Shown piece by piece: positions 8,720-17,637 of a DNA stretch of 64,000 nt (position 1 is its first letter; every line of letters begins with the position of its first letter). Source of the DNA: Pigmentiphaga kullae (GTDB taxonomy: Bacteria > Pseudomonadota > Gammaproteobacteria > Burkholderiales > Burkholderiaceae_B); the NCBI RefSeq assembly GCF_004216695.1, contig NZ_SGXC01000001.1:2852001-2916000 (forward strand), in the 5' to 3' direction. A program made the position numbers and the translations under genes. The notes beneath the pieces are model-generated. The model saw only the letters and a program-made list of their open reading frames with translations, ran no database searches and had not been told where the DNA came from.

Positions 8720-9697
8720 CTAGTCGAGCTTGATGTTCGCGTCGCGGACCAGCTTCGCGTTGAGTTTCAGGTCCTTCGCGATCAGCGCGCCCAGCTGAGA
8801 CGGGGCGCCGGGGGCGACGTCAAAGCCCATGCCGCCCAGCGTGGTCCGAGTGGAGGAAGCCTCCAGCGACCCGTTGATCGCCTGGTTCAGGTATGCGACC
8901 ACCGCGGCCGGCGTGCCGGCGGGGGCGAGCACGCCGTACCACGAGTTGGTCTCGAAATCCGGATAGCCCTGTTCGGCGATGGTGGGCAGGTCGGGCGCCA
9001 GCGCGGAGCGCGTCCTGGACGTGACGCCATAGCCGCGCAGCTTGCCGTTGGCCAGGTAGGGCAGCATGTCGGGCAGGTTGTTGATCATCAGGTCCACCTG
9101 TCCGCCCAGGATGTCGGTCAGCGCCGGCACGCCGCCCTTGTAGGGCACGTGCAGGATGTCCACGCCCGCCATCTGCTTGAGCATCTCGCCCGCCAGGTGG
9201 GCCGAGGTACCCGTGCCGAACGAGGCATAGGTCAGCTTGCCAGGGTGCCGCCTGGCATAGGCGATCAACTGCGGCAGCGTCTTGGGCTCGAGCCCGGGCC
9301 GGCCCACCAGGATGTTGGCGGTGGCGCCCAGCAGGGCGACCGGCGTGAAGCCGTGCTCGGTGTCGTAGGGCAGCTTGGCGTACAGCGAGGGATTGATGGT
9401 GAAGCTGTTGGCCACCGTGACCAGCGTGTAGCCGTCGGGGGCGGACTTCGCCACCTGGTCGACGGCGATGACCGTGCCCGCGCCGGGTTTGTTCTCGATG
9501 ACCAGGGTCTGGCCGAACCGGCCCTGCATGCCTTGCGCGACGGCGCGCACCACCTGGTCCATGGTGCCGCCCGGCGGGAAAGGCACCAGCCAGCGCACCG
9601 GGCGGGCGGGGTAGGACTGGGCGTGGGCGGGCATCGCGGGCAGCAGCGCGCAGCCTGCCGCGCCGGCCATCGTCTGTAGGGCCTGGCGTCTATCCAT
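8720..9697 (-). CDS. Bug-family tripartite tricarboxylate receptor, periplasmic
   Basis: A 325-residue Bug receptor. The start at 9697 gives [16 protein letters not shown]..., a signal peptide ending near AHAQ with a twin Arg before the hydrophobic core, so Tat export is possible. The frame stays open upstream, but that extension lacks a signal sequence at its start and runs through the Aag gene, so it is rejected. Family marks are [20 protein letters not shown] and [17 protein letters not shown]. The gene stands alone, convergent with LysR and divergent from the Aag glycosylase gene. It is a probable organic-acid receptor with no TctAB partner in the window. Confidence 0.93.
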   Translation of the reverse strand: MDRRQALQTMAGAAGCALLPAMPAHAQSYPARPVRWLVPFPPGGTMDQVVRAVAQGMQGRFGQTLVIENKPGAGTVIAVDQVAKSAPDGYTLVTVANSFTINPSLYAKLPYDTEHGFTPVALLGATANILVGRPGLEPKTLPQLIAYARRHPGKLTYASFGTGTSAHLAGEMLKQMAGVDILHVPYKGGVPALTDILGGQVDLMINNLPDMLPYLANGKLRGYGVTSRTRSALAPDLPTIAEQGYPDFETNSWYGVLAPAGTPAAVVAYLNQAINGSLEASSTRTTLGGMGFDVAPGAPSQLGALIAKDLKLNAKLVRDANIKLD

Positions 9698-9809
9698 GAG
9701 TGCGTATCCTTTCGAGCAAGGGAAGGTGGGCCCCGCTTCGTGCCGGAGGCTCGCGGGTGTCGGCAAAAGTATCGGGAGATCGGCGCCGGGCGGCAATCGC
9801 CCCAGCGGA

Positions 9810-9834
9810 TACACTCTGTTCTCGCCGCGAGAAC
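9810..9834 (+). promoter_or_regulatory. Putative -10 box plus 17-base dyad before the Aag gene
   Basis: A TACACT box (9810-9815) is followed at once by a perfect inverted repeat, GTTCTCG-CCG-CGAGAAC (9818-9834). The repeat ends 10 bases before the glycosylase ATG. It would cover the transcription start, which is a classic repressor position. It does not match the LexA consensus CTGT-N8-ACAG. The regulator is unknown. Confidence 0.4.
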
Positions 9835-9844
9835 GGATGTCCCC

Positions 9845-10414
9845 ATGCTGCACCTTGCCCATATCGATTTCCACGCCCCGTCGGCCGAAGTCGGCCCGCT
9901 GCTGATCGGCGTGACCCTGCTGGTGGACGGCGTGGGCGGACGCATCGTGGAGGCCGAGGCCTACGACAGGGAAGATCCCGCCTCGCACAGCTTCTCGGGG
10001 CCGACGCCGCGCAACGCCTCGATGTTCGGCGAACCGGGCAGGGCCTATGTCTACCGCTCGTACGGCATTCACTGGTGCCTGAACCTGGTCTGCCGCGAAT
10101 CCGGCCATGGCGCGGGGGTGCTGATACGCGCGCTGGAACCGACCCATGGCCTGGACGTCATGCGCGCGCGGCGCGGCGTGCAGGACCCAAGGCTGCTGTG
10201 CTCGGGGCCGGGGCGTGTGGGACAGGCCCTGGGCATCGATCGCGGCTTCGACGGCATGCGGCTCGATCGCCCGCCGTTCGAACTGGTGGCGCGCGAGGGC
10301 GAGCCGGACATCGCCGTCGGTCCGCGCATCGGCATCTCGAAGGCGCTGGACGTGCCGTGGCGTTTCGGCATGGCCGGCTCGCGCTTCCTGAGCAAGCCGT
10401 TTCCCCGGCGTTGA
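9845..10414 (+). CDS. 3-methyladenine DNA glycosylase, Aag/Mpg type
   Basis: A 189-residue alkyladenine DNA glycosylase of the eukaryote-like Aag/MPG family, which excises alkylated purines such as 3-methyladenine in base excision repair. Diagnostic stretches are [40 protein letters not shown] and [10 protein letters not shown], carrying the catalytic Glu in VEAEAY and the intercalating Tyr region. [14 protein letters not shown] near residue 120 is also typical. The ATG at 9845 is chosen because the family begins just before the first strand; the 35 extra codons upstream are not conserved-looking and overlap the promoter. The gene stands alone, divergent from a Bug gene, with a 17-base dyad upstream. 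Confidence 0.93.
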   Translation: MLHLAHIDFHAPSAEVGPLLIGVTLLVDGVGGRIVEAEAYDREDPASHSFSGPTPRNASMFGEPGRAYVYRSYGIHWCLNLVCRESGHGAGVLIRALEPTHGLDVMRARRGVQDPRLLCSGPGRVGQALGIDRGFDGMRLDRPPFELVAREGEPDIAVGPRIGISKALDVPWRFGMAGSRFLSKPFPRR

Positions 10415-10546
10415 ACCGCCGTGCGCCGCGGCCCATAGAAAAAGCCGAAGGCGGGTTCCCGATTTTCGAATTGTTGCGGGGGGCGGGCGCGGCCACAATC
10501 GCGTTCATCCGGCATTCATGCCCATAACCCATAACGGAGACCCGCC

Positions 10547-11524
10547 ATGCGCGCACGCATACTTGCCGCGGCGCTGGCCTGCTGCCTCGTTCCGGCAGCA
10601 AGCCAGGCCGCCCCGGCCGATACCTATCCCGACCGTCCGATCCGGCTCGTCGTGCCCTATGCCGCCGGCGGCGGCGTCGACCTGCTGGCCAGGAAATTCG
10701 CCGAGGCGCTGGGCAGCCAGGTGGGGCAGAGCGTGTTCGTCGAGAACAAGGTGGGCGCGGGCGGCACGCTGGGCGCGGTGTCGGTCTCGCAGGCCAAGGC
10801 GGACGGCTACACGCTGCTGTTCGGCGGCTCGCCCATGATCACGAACAAGCTGATCAATCCCGCCGTGGGCGTGGACGTGCTGAAGAGCCTGGCGCCCGTG
10901 TCGCTGATCAACATGAACCCCTTCGTGCTGGCCGTGGCGGGAACCTCGCCCTATCGGTCGATCCAGGACATCCTGGCGGCCGCGCGCCAGTCCCCGGGCA
11001 AGCTGAACTTCGCCTCGGGTGGCGTGGGCACGGGCTCGCACCTGGCGGGCGCCGCGCTGGCCACGGCCACCGGCATCGACGTGGTCCACGTGCCCTATCG
11101 CGGCTCGGTGGACCTCGTGCCTTCACTGCTGGGCGGGCAGACGCAGTTCTGTTTTCCCGTCGTGACGGCGGCGCTGCCGCAGGTCGAGTCGGGCGCCGTG
11201 CGCGTGCTGGGCGTGACCTCGGCCAGGCGCCTGCCCATCCTTCCCGGCGTGCCGACGCTGAAGGAAGCGCTGGGCAACGACGACACGGTGATCGAGTCGT
11301 GGAACGGCGTCTGGGGACCGGCGGGCATGCCCGCGGACATCGTGGCCAAGCTGAACCGCTCGATCCACGAGACCTTCAAGCGCGGCGACCTGAACGCGTT
11401 CTTCGACAAGAACGGATCGCCGGTCGAGCTGTCGCCCACGGCGGACGATTTCGCCGACTTCCTCACGAAGGAAACCGCCAAGTTCTCGCGCATCGTGCGC
11501 GCTTCCAAGATCGTTCAATTCTAG
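10547..11524 (+). CDS. Bug-family tripartite tricarboxylate receptor, periplasmic
   Basis: A 325-residue Bug receptor with a Sec-type signal (MRARILAAALACCLVPAASQ, cleaved near QAAPA). The mature protein opens with DTYPDRPIRLVVPYAAGGGV and carries HVPYRGSVDLVPSLLGG in the second lobe. A good ribosome site, GGAGA, precedes the ATG by 8 bases. It is followed after 10 bases by a class III CoA-transferase gene, and the two almost certainly form an operon. The ligand is therefore likely to be an organic acid that is then converted to its CoA ester. Confidence 0.93.
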   Translation: MRARILAAALACCLVPAASQAAPADTYPDRPIRLVVPYAAGGGVDLLARKFAEALGSQVGQSVFVENKVGAGGTLGAVSVSQAKADGYTLLFGGSPMITNKLINPAVGVDVLKSLAPVSLINMNPFVLAVAGTSPYRSIQDILAAARQSPGKLNFASGGVGTGSHLAGAALATATGIDVVHVPYRGSVDLVPSLLGGQTQFCFPVVTAALPQVESGAVRVLGVTSARRLPILPGVPTLKEALGNDDTVIESWNGVWGPAGMPADIVAKLNRSIHETFKRGDLNAFFDKNGSPVELSPTADDFADFLTKETAKFSRIVRASKIVQF

Positions 11525-11534
11525 GCTCCATCCC

Positions 11535-12626
11535 ATGAACCAAGCTTTCCTGCCGCTGGCGGGCGTGCGCGTGCTGGACTTCTCGCACGTCATCGCCGGC
11601 CCCCTGGCAACCTTCTACCTGGCCCAGATGGGCGCCGACGTCGTCAAGATCGAGAAACCCGCCGGCGGCGACGTGCTGCGCCGGTCCGAGCGCGGGCCGT
11701 CGGCCTTCCTTTCGCTCAATGGCGGCAAGCGCTGCGTGGCGCTGGACTTCCGCACCGAAGAAGGACGCGCCGAGGTCCTGGCGATGGCGCGCGAGGCCGA
11801 CGTGTTCGTGGACAACTTCCGGCCTGGATCGCTGGAGCGGCACGGGCTGGGCTATGAAGCGATCCGCGAGGTCAATCCGCGCATCGTCTATTGCTCGATC
11901 TCGGGCTTTGGCCGGACCGGGCCCTGGGCCGACCGGCCGGCCTACGACCACGTGGTGCAGGCCATGACGGGGATGGCGATGATGGGCGGCGTCGAAGGCG
12001 ACGACCCCATCAAGACCGGCTTTCCGGTCGTGGACGCGGCCACGGGCATGCTCGGGGCGCTGGCCATCGTCAGCGCCCTGCACCAGCGCAATCGCGACGG
12101 CCGCAGCATCCTGCTCGACGTGTCCATGGCGGCGGCGTCCATGCAGCTGATGTACAGCTATGCGGTCGAGGCCCTGACCAAGGGCGTGTCGCCGCGCCGG
12201 GTCGGCAACCAGGGCTATTCGGGCAGCCCCGCCGCCGATTTTTTCCAGGCGCGCGACGGTTGGATCGCGCTGGGCGCCAATACGCCCGCGCAGTTCTCCC
12301 GCCTGCTGGAGGTGTTGGACCTGGGCGAATTGGCCACCGATCCGGCTTTGTTCGATGGAGCGGCCGAGCCCGGCGAACAGGTTTCCTTTCTCCGGGCCAA
12401 GGACCCCATGCTGCTCAAGTCGCGCCTGCGGGAACGGATAGCAGGATGGGACGCGGCGCGGCTCGAACAGCGGCTGGCGCAGGCGGGCGTGCCGGCGTCC
12501 AAGGTCCGGTCGGTGGCGGAATTCGCCGCCGACGCCGTGGCCAGCGGCGCGCTGGAGCCGGTGGTGATCAAGGATGGCGAGGACAGCGCGGTGGTGCCGG
12601 GACTGGGGTTCCGCGCCTGGGCGTGA
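11535..12626 (+). CDS. Class III (CaiB/BaiF/FRC) CoA-transferase
   Basis: A 363-residue family III CoA-transferase, slightly shorter than the usual 390-430. The N-terminus GVRVLDFSHVIAGPLATFYL and the segment GADVVKIEKPAGGD are diagnostic. The likely catalytic Asp, which forms the aspartyl-CoA anhydride, is in FPVVDAATGMLGAL near residue 168. Such enzymes move CoA between carboxylates in the cytosol. The gene is co-directional with the Bug receptor upstream (10-base gap) and converges on a LysR gene (7-base gap). The acceptor acid is unknown; formate, oxalate and carnitine enzymes share the fold, so no specific name is given. Confidence 0.92.
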   Translation: MNQAFLPLAGVRVLDFSHVIAGPLATFYLAQMGADVVKIEKPAGGDVLRRSERGPSAFLSLNGGKRCVALDFRTEEGRAEVLAMAREADVFVDNFRPGSLERHGLGYEAIREVNPRIVYCSISGFGRTGPWADRPAYDHVVQAMTGMAMMGGVEGDDPIKTGFPVVDAATGMLGALAIVSALHQRNRDGRSILLDVSMAAASMQLMYSYAVEALTKGVSPRRVGNQGYSGSPAADFFQARDGWIALGANTPAQFSRLLEVLDLGELATDPALFDGAAEPGEQVSFLRAKDPMLLKSRLRERIAGWDAARLEQRLAQAGVPASKVRSVAEFAADAVASGALEPVVIKDGEDSAVVPGLGFRAWA

Positions 12627-12633
12627 TCCGCGT

Positions 12634-13587
12634 TCAGGTCGTCCGTCCGGCCATTTGCCGGGCCGCCCAGACCACGGCCTGGCGCAGCGGTTCGACGCCG
12701 GGCAACTGCATCACGGGCTGGCGCGCCAGGAAGGCCAGCCGGCTGACGGGGATATCGTCGGCAATGGGCAGGATGTGCACACGGCCCATCTCGGCATAGT
12801 GGCGGACCGGCGACGACGGCGCGAAGGTCAGCATGCGGGTGGCCGCCACGACTTCCAGATTCGTGTGATAGGGGAAGGATTCGACGCGGGGCTCCGGCGG
12901 CACCAGGCCGGCCCCCAGGAACACGCGCTCGAGCACCCGGCGGGCCTGGGATGCCTTGGGCGGGACGATCCATTCCTGGTTCGCCAGATCGCCCAGCCGC
13001 AGCGAGGCATGCTGCGCGAGCGGATGGTCCGTCGCGCAGGCGAACAGCCGGCTTTCCTCGTGCAGGGGTTCGATGTGCAGGTCGGTCAGGTGGCCGCCCT
13101 GCACGGGTAGCTCGTCCAGGTGGCAGATCGCGCAATCGATCTCGCTGCGGTCCAGGCCGCCGTACAGCACGTTGATGCCGCCATGCGTGATGGCGATGCG
13201 GGGCAGGGTGCCGGTGGCTTCCATCCGCGCCATGGCCTGCGGCAGCAGCCAGGCGTCGAGCAGCGGCAGGACGCCGACGCGCACCAGCGGCGTGCTGCCC
13301 AGGACCACGCTTTCCAGCGCCGTGTCGAACGAGGCCAGCGCGATGCGCAGTTGCCGCAGCGCCAGGCTGCCGGCGTCGGTCAGGCTGCCCCCGCGCGCGC
13401 TGCGCTCGATCAGCGTGGTGCCGAAGACTTCCTCCAGCGTCTGTACCATGCTCGTCACGGTGGGCTGGCTCAGGTGCAGGGCCTGCGCCACCGCGGCCAG
13501 CGAATGGTGTTCGGCCACCAGTTCCAGCAGGCGCAGGTGCTTGATGCGTAGCTGGTCGCTGCGGTTGCGTCTGCTGTCGGTGTTCAC
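12634..13587 (-). CDS. LysR-family transcriptional regulator
   Basis: A 317-residue LysR-type regulator. The helix-turn-helix lies around residues 15-75 (IKHLRLLELVAEHHSLAAVA, then ALHLSQPTVTSMVQTLEEVF). The C-terminal effector domain has the usual two lobes. The N-terminal style (RIKHLRLLELVAE) resembles the GbpR/CbbR-like subgroup seen with aromatic-acid genes. It is the last gene of a GNAT-DUF72-LysR run on the minus strand and converges on the Bug/CoA-transferase operon. It may regulate that operon, although the arrangement is convergent rather than the usual divergent one, so the target is uncertain. Confidence 0.92.
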   Translation of the reverse strand: MNTDSRRNRSDQLRIKHLRLLELVAEHHSLAAVAQALHLSQPTVTSMVQTLEEVFGTTLIERSARGGSLTDAGSLALRQLRIALASFDTALESVVLGSTPLVRVGVLPLLDAWLLPQAMARMEATGTLPRIAITHGGINVLYGGLDRSEIDCAICHLDELPVQGGHLTDLHIEPLHEESRLFACATDHPLAQHASLRLGDLANQEWIVPPKASQARRVLERVFLGAGLVPPEPRVESFPYHTNLEVVAATRMLTFAPSSPVRHYAEMGRVHILPIADDIPVSRLAFLARQPVMQLPGVEPLRQAVVWAARQMAGRTT

Positions 13588-13605
13588 GGCGTCTCGTGGA
13601 AAGGC

Positions 13606-14406
13606 TCAGGACGCCCGCATGGGCAGCCCCAGTTTGTCCATCAGGGTCTTGGCGTTGCGTGGCGCTTCCACCTTGGCGTCGTTGTCGAAGTAGCAGTACA
13701 CGTGGCGCCCCGTGGCACGGCGCGGCGCCTTGCCGTCGATGCGGCGGGCGCCGCGCGGTTCGCCGCCGCGCGCCCAGGCCCGGATGCGCCGGGCCCAGTC
13801 GTCCAGCGCCGTGTCGGTGTAGCCGCTGACGTACAGCTCCTGGTCGCCGTGCAGGCGGATGTAGACGAAATCGGCGGTGACGTCTTCGCGATACGGCCAC
13901 TTGCCGGCCGTGTCCGCCACCACCAGCGCCATGCCGTAGTGCCGCAGCATGTCGGTGAAGGCCGGGTCGATGAAACTGTCGTGGCGGATCTCGACCGCGT
14001 GCTTCAGATCGCGCGGCAGGGCCTTGAAGAAGGCTTCGAATCGCGCCGGATCGAAACGCATGCTGGGCGGGAACTGCCACAGGATGGGACCCAGCTTGTC
14101 CTTGAGCTCGAAGATGCCCGAAGCCAGGAAGTTGGCCAGCGGCCGCTCGACTTCCTTGAGACGCAGGATGTGGGTCATGTAGCGCGGCGCCTTCACGCTG
14201 AACAGGAAACCCTTGGGGGTATCCGCATGCCAGCGCGCGTAGCGTTCCGGCGTCTGCAGCGCATAGAACGAACCGTTCAGCTCTATGGTCGAGAACTCGC
14301 GCGAGGCGTAGGCCAGCTCCAGCCGCTGCGGCAGGTCGTCCGGATAGAACACGCCCCGCCAGGGAGGGTAGCGCCAGCCGGAGATGCCCACGCGCATGTC
14401 GCCCAT
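13606..14406 (-). CDS. DUF72 (YecE-like) TIM-barrel protein
   Basis: A 266-residue DUF72 protein. Family marks are RVGISGWRYPPWRGVFYP at the start, FSTIELNGSFYALQTPERYA, FLFSVKAPRYMTH and LGPILWQFPPSMRFD. The family adopts a TIM barrel and has no firmly established biochemical role. The protein is cytosolic, with no signal. The gene starts 4 bases after the stop of the GNAT gene and ends 18 bases before the LysR start, so the three are probably one transcript. There is no hint of function from the neighbours. Confidence is high for the family and nil for activity. Confidence 0.9.
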   Translation of the reverse strand: MGDMRVGISGWRYPPWRGVFYPDDLPQRLELAYASREFSTIELNGSFYALQTPERYARWHADTPKGFLFSVKAPRYMTHILRLKEVERPLANFLASGIFELKDKLGPILWQFPPSMRFDPARFEAFFKALPRDLKHAVEIRHDSFIDPAFTDMLRHYGMALVVADTAGKWPYREDVTADFVYIRLHGDQELYVSGYTDTALDDWARRIRAWARGGEPRGARRIDGKAPRRATGRHVYCYFDNDAKVEAPRNAKTLMDKLGLPMRAS

Positions 14407-14410
14407 GGCT

Positions 14411-14968
14411 TCATGGACCGCCGGGCAGGCTGCGGTCGCCCTGGCCCAGCGGCAACTGCATCATGACGGTATCGACCCAGCGGCCATGCTTGAAGCCGAC
14501 GCTGCGCAGCACGCCGGCGTGCTCGAACCCGACCTTGCGGTGCAGGGCGATGGAGGCGGCGTTGCCGCTGTTGCCGATGACGGCCACCATCTGGCGCCAC
14601 GGCCCGTTCTGGCAGCGCGCGATCAGTTCCCGCAGCAGGGCGATCCCGATGCCGCGCCCGCCAGTGCCGTCGGCGACGTAGACGGAGTTTTCTATGGTGT
14701 GGCGGTAGGCGGGCCGCGGTCGGTAGCTGCCGGCATAGCTGTAGCCGACGACCACGCCGTCCTGTTCGGCCACCAGGTAGGGCAGGCCCTGCCCGAGCAC
14801 GGCGGCGCGGCGGGCGCGCATCTCTTCCACCGTGGGCGGGACTTCCTCGAAGCTGGCGATGCCGTTCAGGACATGGAAGGCATAAATGGCCTGGATGGCA
14901 ACCAGGTCGGCGTCGCAGGCGTCGCGGACGACGAGCGCGGGCGAAGGAAGGGCGGAAGGGCTGGACAT
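14411..14968 (-). CDS. GNAT N-acetyltransferase, phosphinothricin-acetyltransferase type
   Basis: A 185-residue GNAT enzyme with the features of the PAT/YncA group: ACDADLVAIQAIYAFHVLNG at the N-terminus, VVGYSYAGSYRPRPAYRHTI in the middle strands, and the acetyl-CoA pyrophosphate loop GTGGRGIGIALL near residue 108. The IALHRKVGFEHAGVLRSVGF stretch is typical. Relatives acetylate phosphinothricin, methionine sulfone or other amino-acid analogues. The ATG at 14968 follows a reasonable AGGAA sequence. It is the first gene of a minus-strand run with DUF72 and LysR genes. The native acceptor is unknown. Confidence 0.88.
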   Translation of the reverse strand: MSSPSALPSPALVVRDACDADLVAIQAIYAFHVLNGIASFEEVPPTVEEMRARRAAVLGQGLPYLVAEQDGVVVGYSYAGSYRPRPAYRHTIENSVYVADGTGGRGIGIALLRELIARCQNGPWRQMVAVIGNSGNAASIALHRKVGFEHAGVLRSVGFKHGRWVDTVMMQLPLGQGDRSLPGGP

Positions 14969-15032
14969 GGCGATGGACGTTCCTGGGGGCCGGCTGCGGC
15001 CGGGCGCAAGCCATTACTTTACCCAAGAACGC

Positions 15033-15055
15033 CGCCGCCCCGCATGGGGGCGGCG
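15033..15055 (-). terminator. Hairpin downstream of the OmpA-like lipoprotein gene
   Basis: A perfect 9-base-pair stem (CGCCGCCCC at 15033-15041, GGGGCGGCG at 15047-15055) with a 5-base loop starts 10 bases past the gene's stop on the minus strand. The following T-run is weak (GTTCTT), so the terminator call is moderate. Confidence 0.5.
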
Positions 15056-15065
15056 CCATCGCCGG

Positions 15066-15710
15066 TCAGTTCTTGGTGGCGTACAGGTAGATCTCGGTGC
15101 GGCGGTTGGCGGCGCGGCCTTCCACCGTGTCGTTGCTGGCGATCGGGTCGTTGGGGCCGCGGCCTTCGGTGGTCAGGCGCGCGGGCGAGACGCCCTTGTT
15201 CGCCAGGTAGTTGGCCACCGCCTGCGCACGGTTCTGCGACAGGGTCTGGTTGAGCGACATCTGGCCGGTGTTGTCGGTGTGGCCGACGGCCTTGGCGCGC
15301 AGCTCGGGGTGCTCGTTCAGGGTCTTGGCGACGCTGTCCAGCACGGGTAGCAGGGCGGGCTTGAGCGCGTAGCTGCCGGTGTCGAACGAGACGCTGCTGG
15401 GCACGTTGACCTTCAGCGAGCCGTCGTTCTGCTCGGTCATGTCGATGCCCAGGTCCTTGGAACCGGACTTCTCGACGTCCTGCTTGACGGTCTTCCAGTT
15501 GTAGCCGACCAGCCCGCCCGCCACGGCGCCCAGGCCGGCGCCGATGGCCGCGCCCTTGGAGTTGCCCAGCAGCGCCCCCAGCCCGGCTCCCAGGGCGGCT
15601 CCGCCGCCGGCGCCGATGGCCGTGTTGGTGTGCTGCTGGTTGGCGCAACCGGCGACGAAGACGCCAAGCGCCGCGACCAGGGCAATTTTGGAGAGAGTGT
15701 TGGTTTTCAT
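15066..15710 (-). CDS. OmpA-family lipoprotein with glycine-zipper segment
   Basis: A 214-residue envelope lipoprotein. A signal peptide ends in the lipobox VAGC near residue 20. A glycine-zipper stretch follows at about residues 30-68 (GAGLGALLGNSKGAAIGAGL). The C-terminal OmpA domain has the peptidoglycan-binding pattern GHTDNTGQMSLNQTLSQNRA and ends RAANRRTEIYLY. It resembles E. coli YiaD and probably anchors the outer membrane to peptidoglycan. The start at 15710 is set by a strong AGGAGG site 6 bases upstream; a longer in-frame start lacks a lipobox near its N-terminus. It is transcribed alone, followed by a hairpin, and an inverted repeat lies in its leader. Confidence 0.92.
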   Translation of the reverse strand: MKTNTLSKIALVAALGVFVAGCANQQHTNTAIGAGGGAALGAGLGALLGNSKGAAIGAGLGAVAGGLVGYNWKTVKQDVEKSGSKDLGIDMTEQNDGSLKVNVPSSVSFDTGSYALKPALLPVLDSVAKTLNEHPELRAKAVGHTDNTGQMSLNQTLSQNRAQAVANYLANKGVSPARLTTEGRGPNDPIASNDTVEGRAANRRTEIYLYATKN

Positions 15711-15739
15711 GTTGACCTCCTGGAGTGGACTGGGCAAGG

Positions 15740-15762
15740 GCGTCGTTATGTATTCACGACGC
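15740..15762. promoter_or_regulatory. Inverted repeat in the OmpA-like gene leader
   Basis: A GCGTCGT-N9-ACGACGC dyad lies 30 bases upstream of the lipoprotein ATG. Its loop reads GAATACATA on the minus strand. It could be an operator or a leader hairpin. No T-run follows on either strand, so it is not an obvious terminator. Confidence 0.35.
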
Positions 15763-15852
15763 TTTAGCCTGGCTGATGTTAGCCCTTCCATGTGACCGGG
15801 AAACGCAACATTTTGTACGTTTTGAGGATGGTTTACATTCCAGCGCCGGCGT

Positions 15853-16668
15853 TCAGCCGGCGGCGCGGCACTGGTTGCGCACGAAGTGCCGGATGCGGTC
15901 CATGGCGTGCAGGGACGCGGGGGAATCCGGCTCGACGGTGATGAACATGTGGGGTTCGTCGTCGTATTTCAGGACGTCGATCGCTCCGCCTGCCCGTCGG
16001 TACTGTTCGCCGAAGGCATCGGCACGGAAATGGTCGACGTTGGCGTCGGCCGTGCCCTGTATCAGCAGCATGGGCGGCAGGTGGCGGGCCTCGCCGCGCT
16101 CGACGATCAGGTGCGGGTTGTCCCGTTCCATGGCGGTTTCGCCAGTCCAGAAGGCGTGGTGCGCGTCCAACAACTGCGAGAGGCGGCGATCGCGGGCCAT
16201 CCGGTAGCGCGCCAGTGGGTCGAGGATGGGCCAGCAGGCTGCCACGTAGCCGACCAGCGGCGCGGGGGCCGGCGCCGTCGTGCCGGGCGCGCCCCCCAGC
16301 AACGCGTTCAGCATCAGCAGGTGGCCGCCGCTGGACGTTCCCAGGCCGCCCACCCATTCGGCCCGGCTGCCCAGTTCGCCCGCGTGCCGGCGGGCCCAGT
16401 CCAGGCCGGCGTGGACGTCGGCGAAGGTGACGTCGGCCGCCGCCTGCGGCGGCATGCGGAAATCCAGCGCGAAAGTGGCGATGCCCTCGTCGGCCAGCGC
16501 CTCGTGCATGGAGGCGTTGTTCAGGCGGTTGCCGCGGATCCAGGCGCCGCCGTGCACGTCGACCAACAGGGGGACGGGGGCGTGGCAGCGGGGACGGTAA
16601 AGGCGCCCTGGCAGCGCCTGGCCGTCGAAGGCGGGGAACTCCAGGTCTTGAACGTCGAATCCGGACAT
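15853..16668 (-). CDS. Alpha/beta hydrolase, hormone-sensitive-lipase-like (BD-FAE type)
   Basis: A 271-residue alpha/beta-hydrolase. The oxyanion motif VDVHGGAWIRGNR lies near residues 36-48, the nucleophile elbow is GTSSGG near residue 109 (Ser is the nucleophile), and the catalytic His is in DDEPHMFITVE near residue 245. There is no signal peptide, so it is probably cytosolic. Such enzymes hydrolyse short-chain esters or amides; kynurenine formamidases share the HGGxW fold, but nothing here supports that name. The start at 16668 (MSGFDV) gives the normal family length; a start 63 bases upstream is possible. It lies upstream of, and co-directional with, the OmpA-like gene across a 142-base gap, and is divergent from the SYLF gene. 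Confidence 0.88.
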   Translation of the reverse strand: MSGFDVQDLEFPAFDGQALPGRLYRPRCHAPVPLLVDVHGGAWIRGNRLNNASMHEALADEGIATFALDFRMPPQAAADVTFADVHAGLDWARRHAGELGSRAEWVGGLGTSSGGHLLMLNALLGGAPGTTAPAPAPLVGYVAACWPILDPLARYRMARDRRLSQLLDAHHAFWTGETAMERDNPHLIVERGEARHLPPMLLIQGTADANVDHFRADAFGEQYRRAGGAIDVLKYDDEPHMFITVEPDSPASLHAMDRIRHFVRNQCRAAG

Positions 16669-16912
16669 GGGCGGGGCTCGCCCGGTAGGGCGGACGTCCT
16701 GTTTGATCGTTACGGCCCGATCTTCGCACACTTGGCGTTTTTCCGTCTTTCCCTGGGGCGTGCGCTGGGAGCGACGGCCGGCTGCAACAGCCAGGTTACG
16801 TTTGCATTCGCGGTTTTGACGTATATCCGGCAGAATGGCTGTGCTTGCCGCGGCGGGCCACGACCCTTCCCCGGAAGCTGCTTGCCGGCAAGCTCACTCA
16901 AGGAGAGAGAGC

Positions 16913-17491
16913 ATGAAACGTCGTCAGTTCCTCTACGCCACCGCCACCGCCGGCCTGCTGGTTGCCGCGGGTTGTACCACCACCGATCCCAACAAGAGCG
17001 GCGACAGCTCGCCCGCCGCCAAGCGCAGCCGGATCGATTCCGGGGTCAACGAAACGCTGAACCGGCTCTATTCCACGGTCAACGGTTCGCGCGAGCTGGG
17101 CAACAAGGCCCGCGGCATCCTGGTATTCCCCAGCGTGATCAATGCCGGCTTCATCGTCGGCGGCGAGTACGGCGAAGGCGCCCTGCGCGAGGGCGGACGC
17201 ACCACCGGCTACTACAGCACCGCCAGCGGCTCGTTCGGCTTCCAGGCCGGGGCGCAGTCCAAGGCGCTGGTGTTCATGTTCATGAACCAGGCCGAGCTCG
17301 ACCGCTTCAAGTCCAGCAAGGGCTGGACCGCGGGTGTGGATGGATCGGTGGCCGTGGTCAAGGCGGGCGTCAATGCCGGCATCGACACCAACACCGCCCG
17401 CGCCCCCGTCGTGGCGTTCGCGCTGACCAACGCGGGTCTGATGGCCGGCCTGACGGTCGAGGGCACCAAGATTTCCAAGCTGGACCTGTAG
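16913..17491 (+). CDS. SYLF/YSC84-domain lipoprotein
   Basis: A 192-residue putative lipoprotein. A signal peptide (KRRQFLYATATAGLLVAAGC) has a twin-Arg-like RRQFL start and a lipobox VAAGC near residue 20. The rest is a SYLF (YSC84-like) domain: ARGILVFPSVINAGFIVGGE, YSTASGSFGFQAGAQSKALV and the terminal LMAGLTVEGTKISKL are diagnostic. Bacterial members are common in Burkholderiales. The eukaryotic SYLF fold binds phosphoinositides, and the bacterial role is not settled. The start at 16913 follows an AAGGAGAGAG site. The gene precedes the Tad locus by 146 bases, but nothing links it functionally. Confidence 0.9.
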   Translation: MKRRQFLYATATAGLLVAAGCTTTDPNKSGDSSPAAKRSRIDSGVNETLNRLYSTVNGSRELGNKARGILVFPSVINAGFIVGGEYGEGALREGGRTTGYYSTASGSFGFQAGAQSKALVFMFMNQAELDRFKSSKGWTAGVDGSVAVVKAGVNAGIDTNTARAPVVAFALTNAGLMAGLTVEGTKISKLDL

Positions 17492-17637
17492 CGTTTGTTC
17501 TGGCCGGCGGACGGGGATGACCTTCCTGTCCGTCGCGGGATCCTCGCATTGCCGGTGCGGGGCAGCCCCCGGAAACTGGCGGCACCTTCGCGGACGGCCG
17601 GGCACGGCGCCCGGCGCGCGAGGGTGGAGTCCCGCCC

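Noticed and set aside
8720-10498. 592-residue Bug protein fused to a long N-terminal extension
   Set aside because: The extension is antisense to the Aag gene and the real signal peptide starts at 9697.
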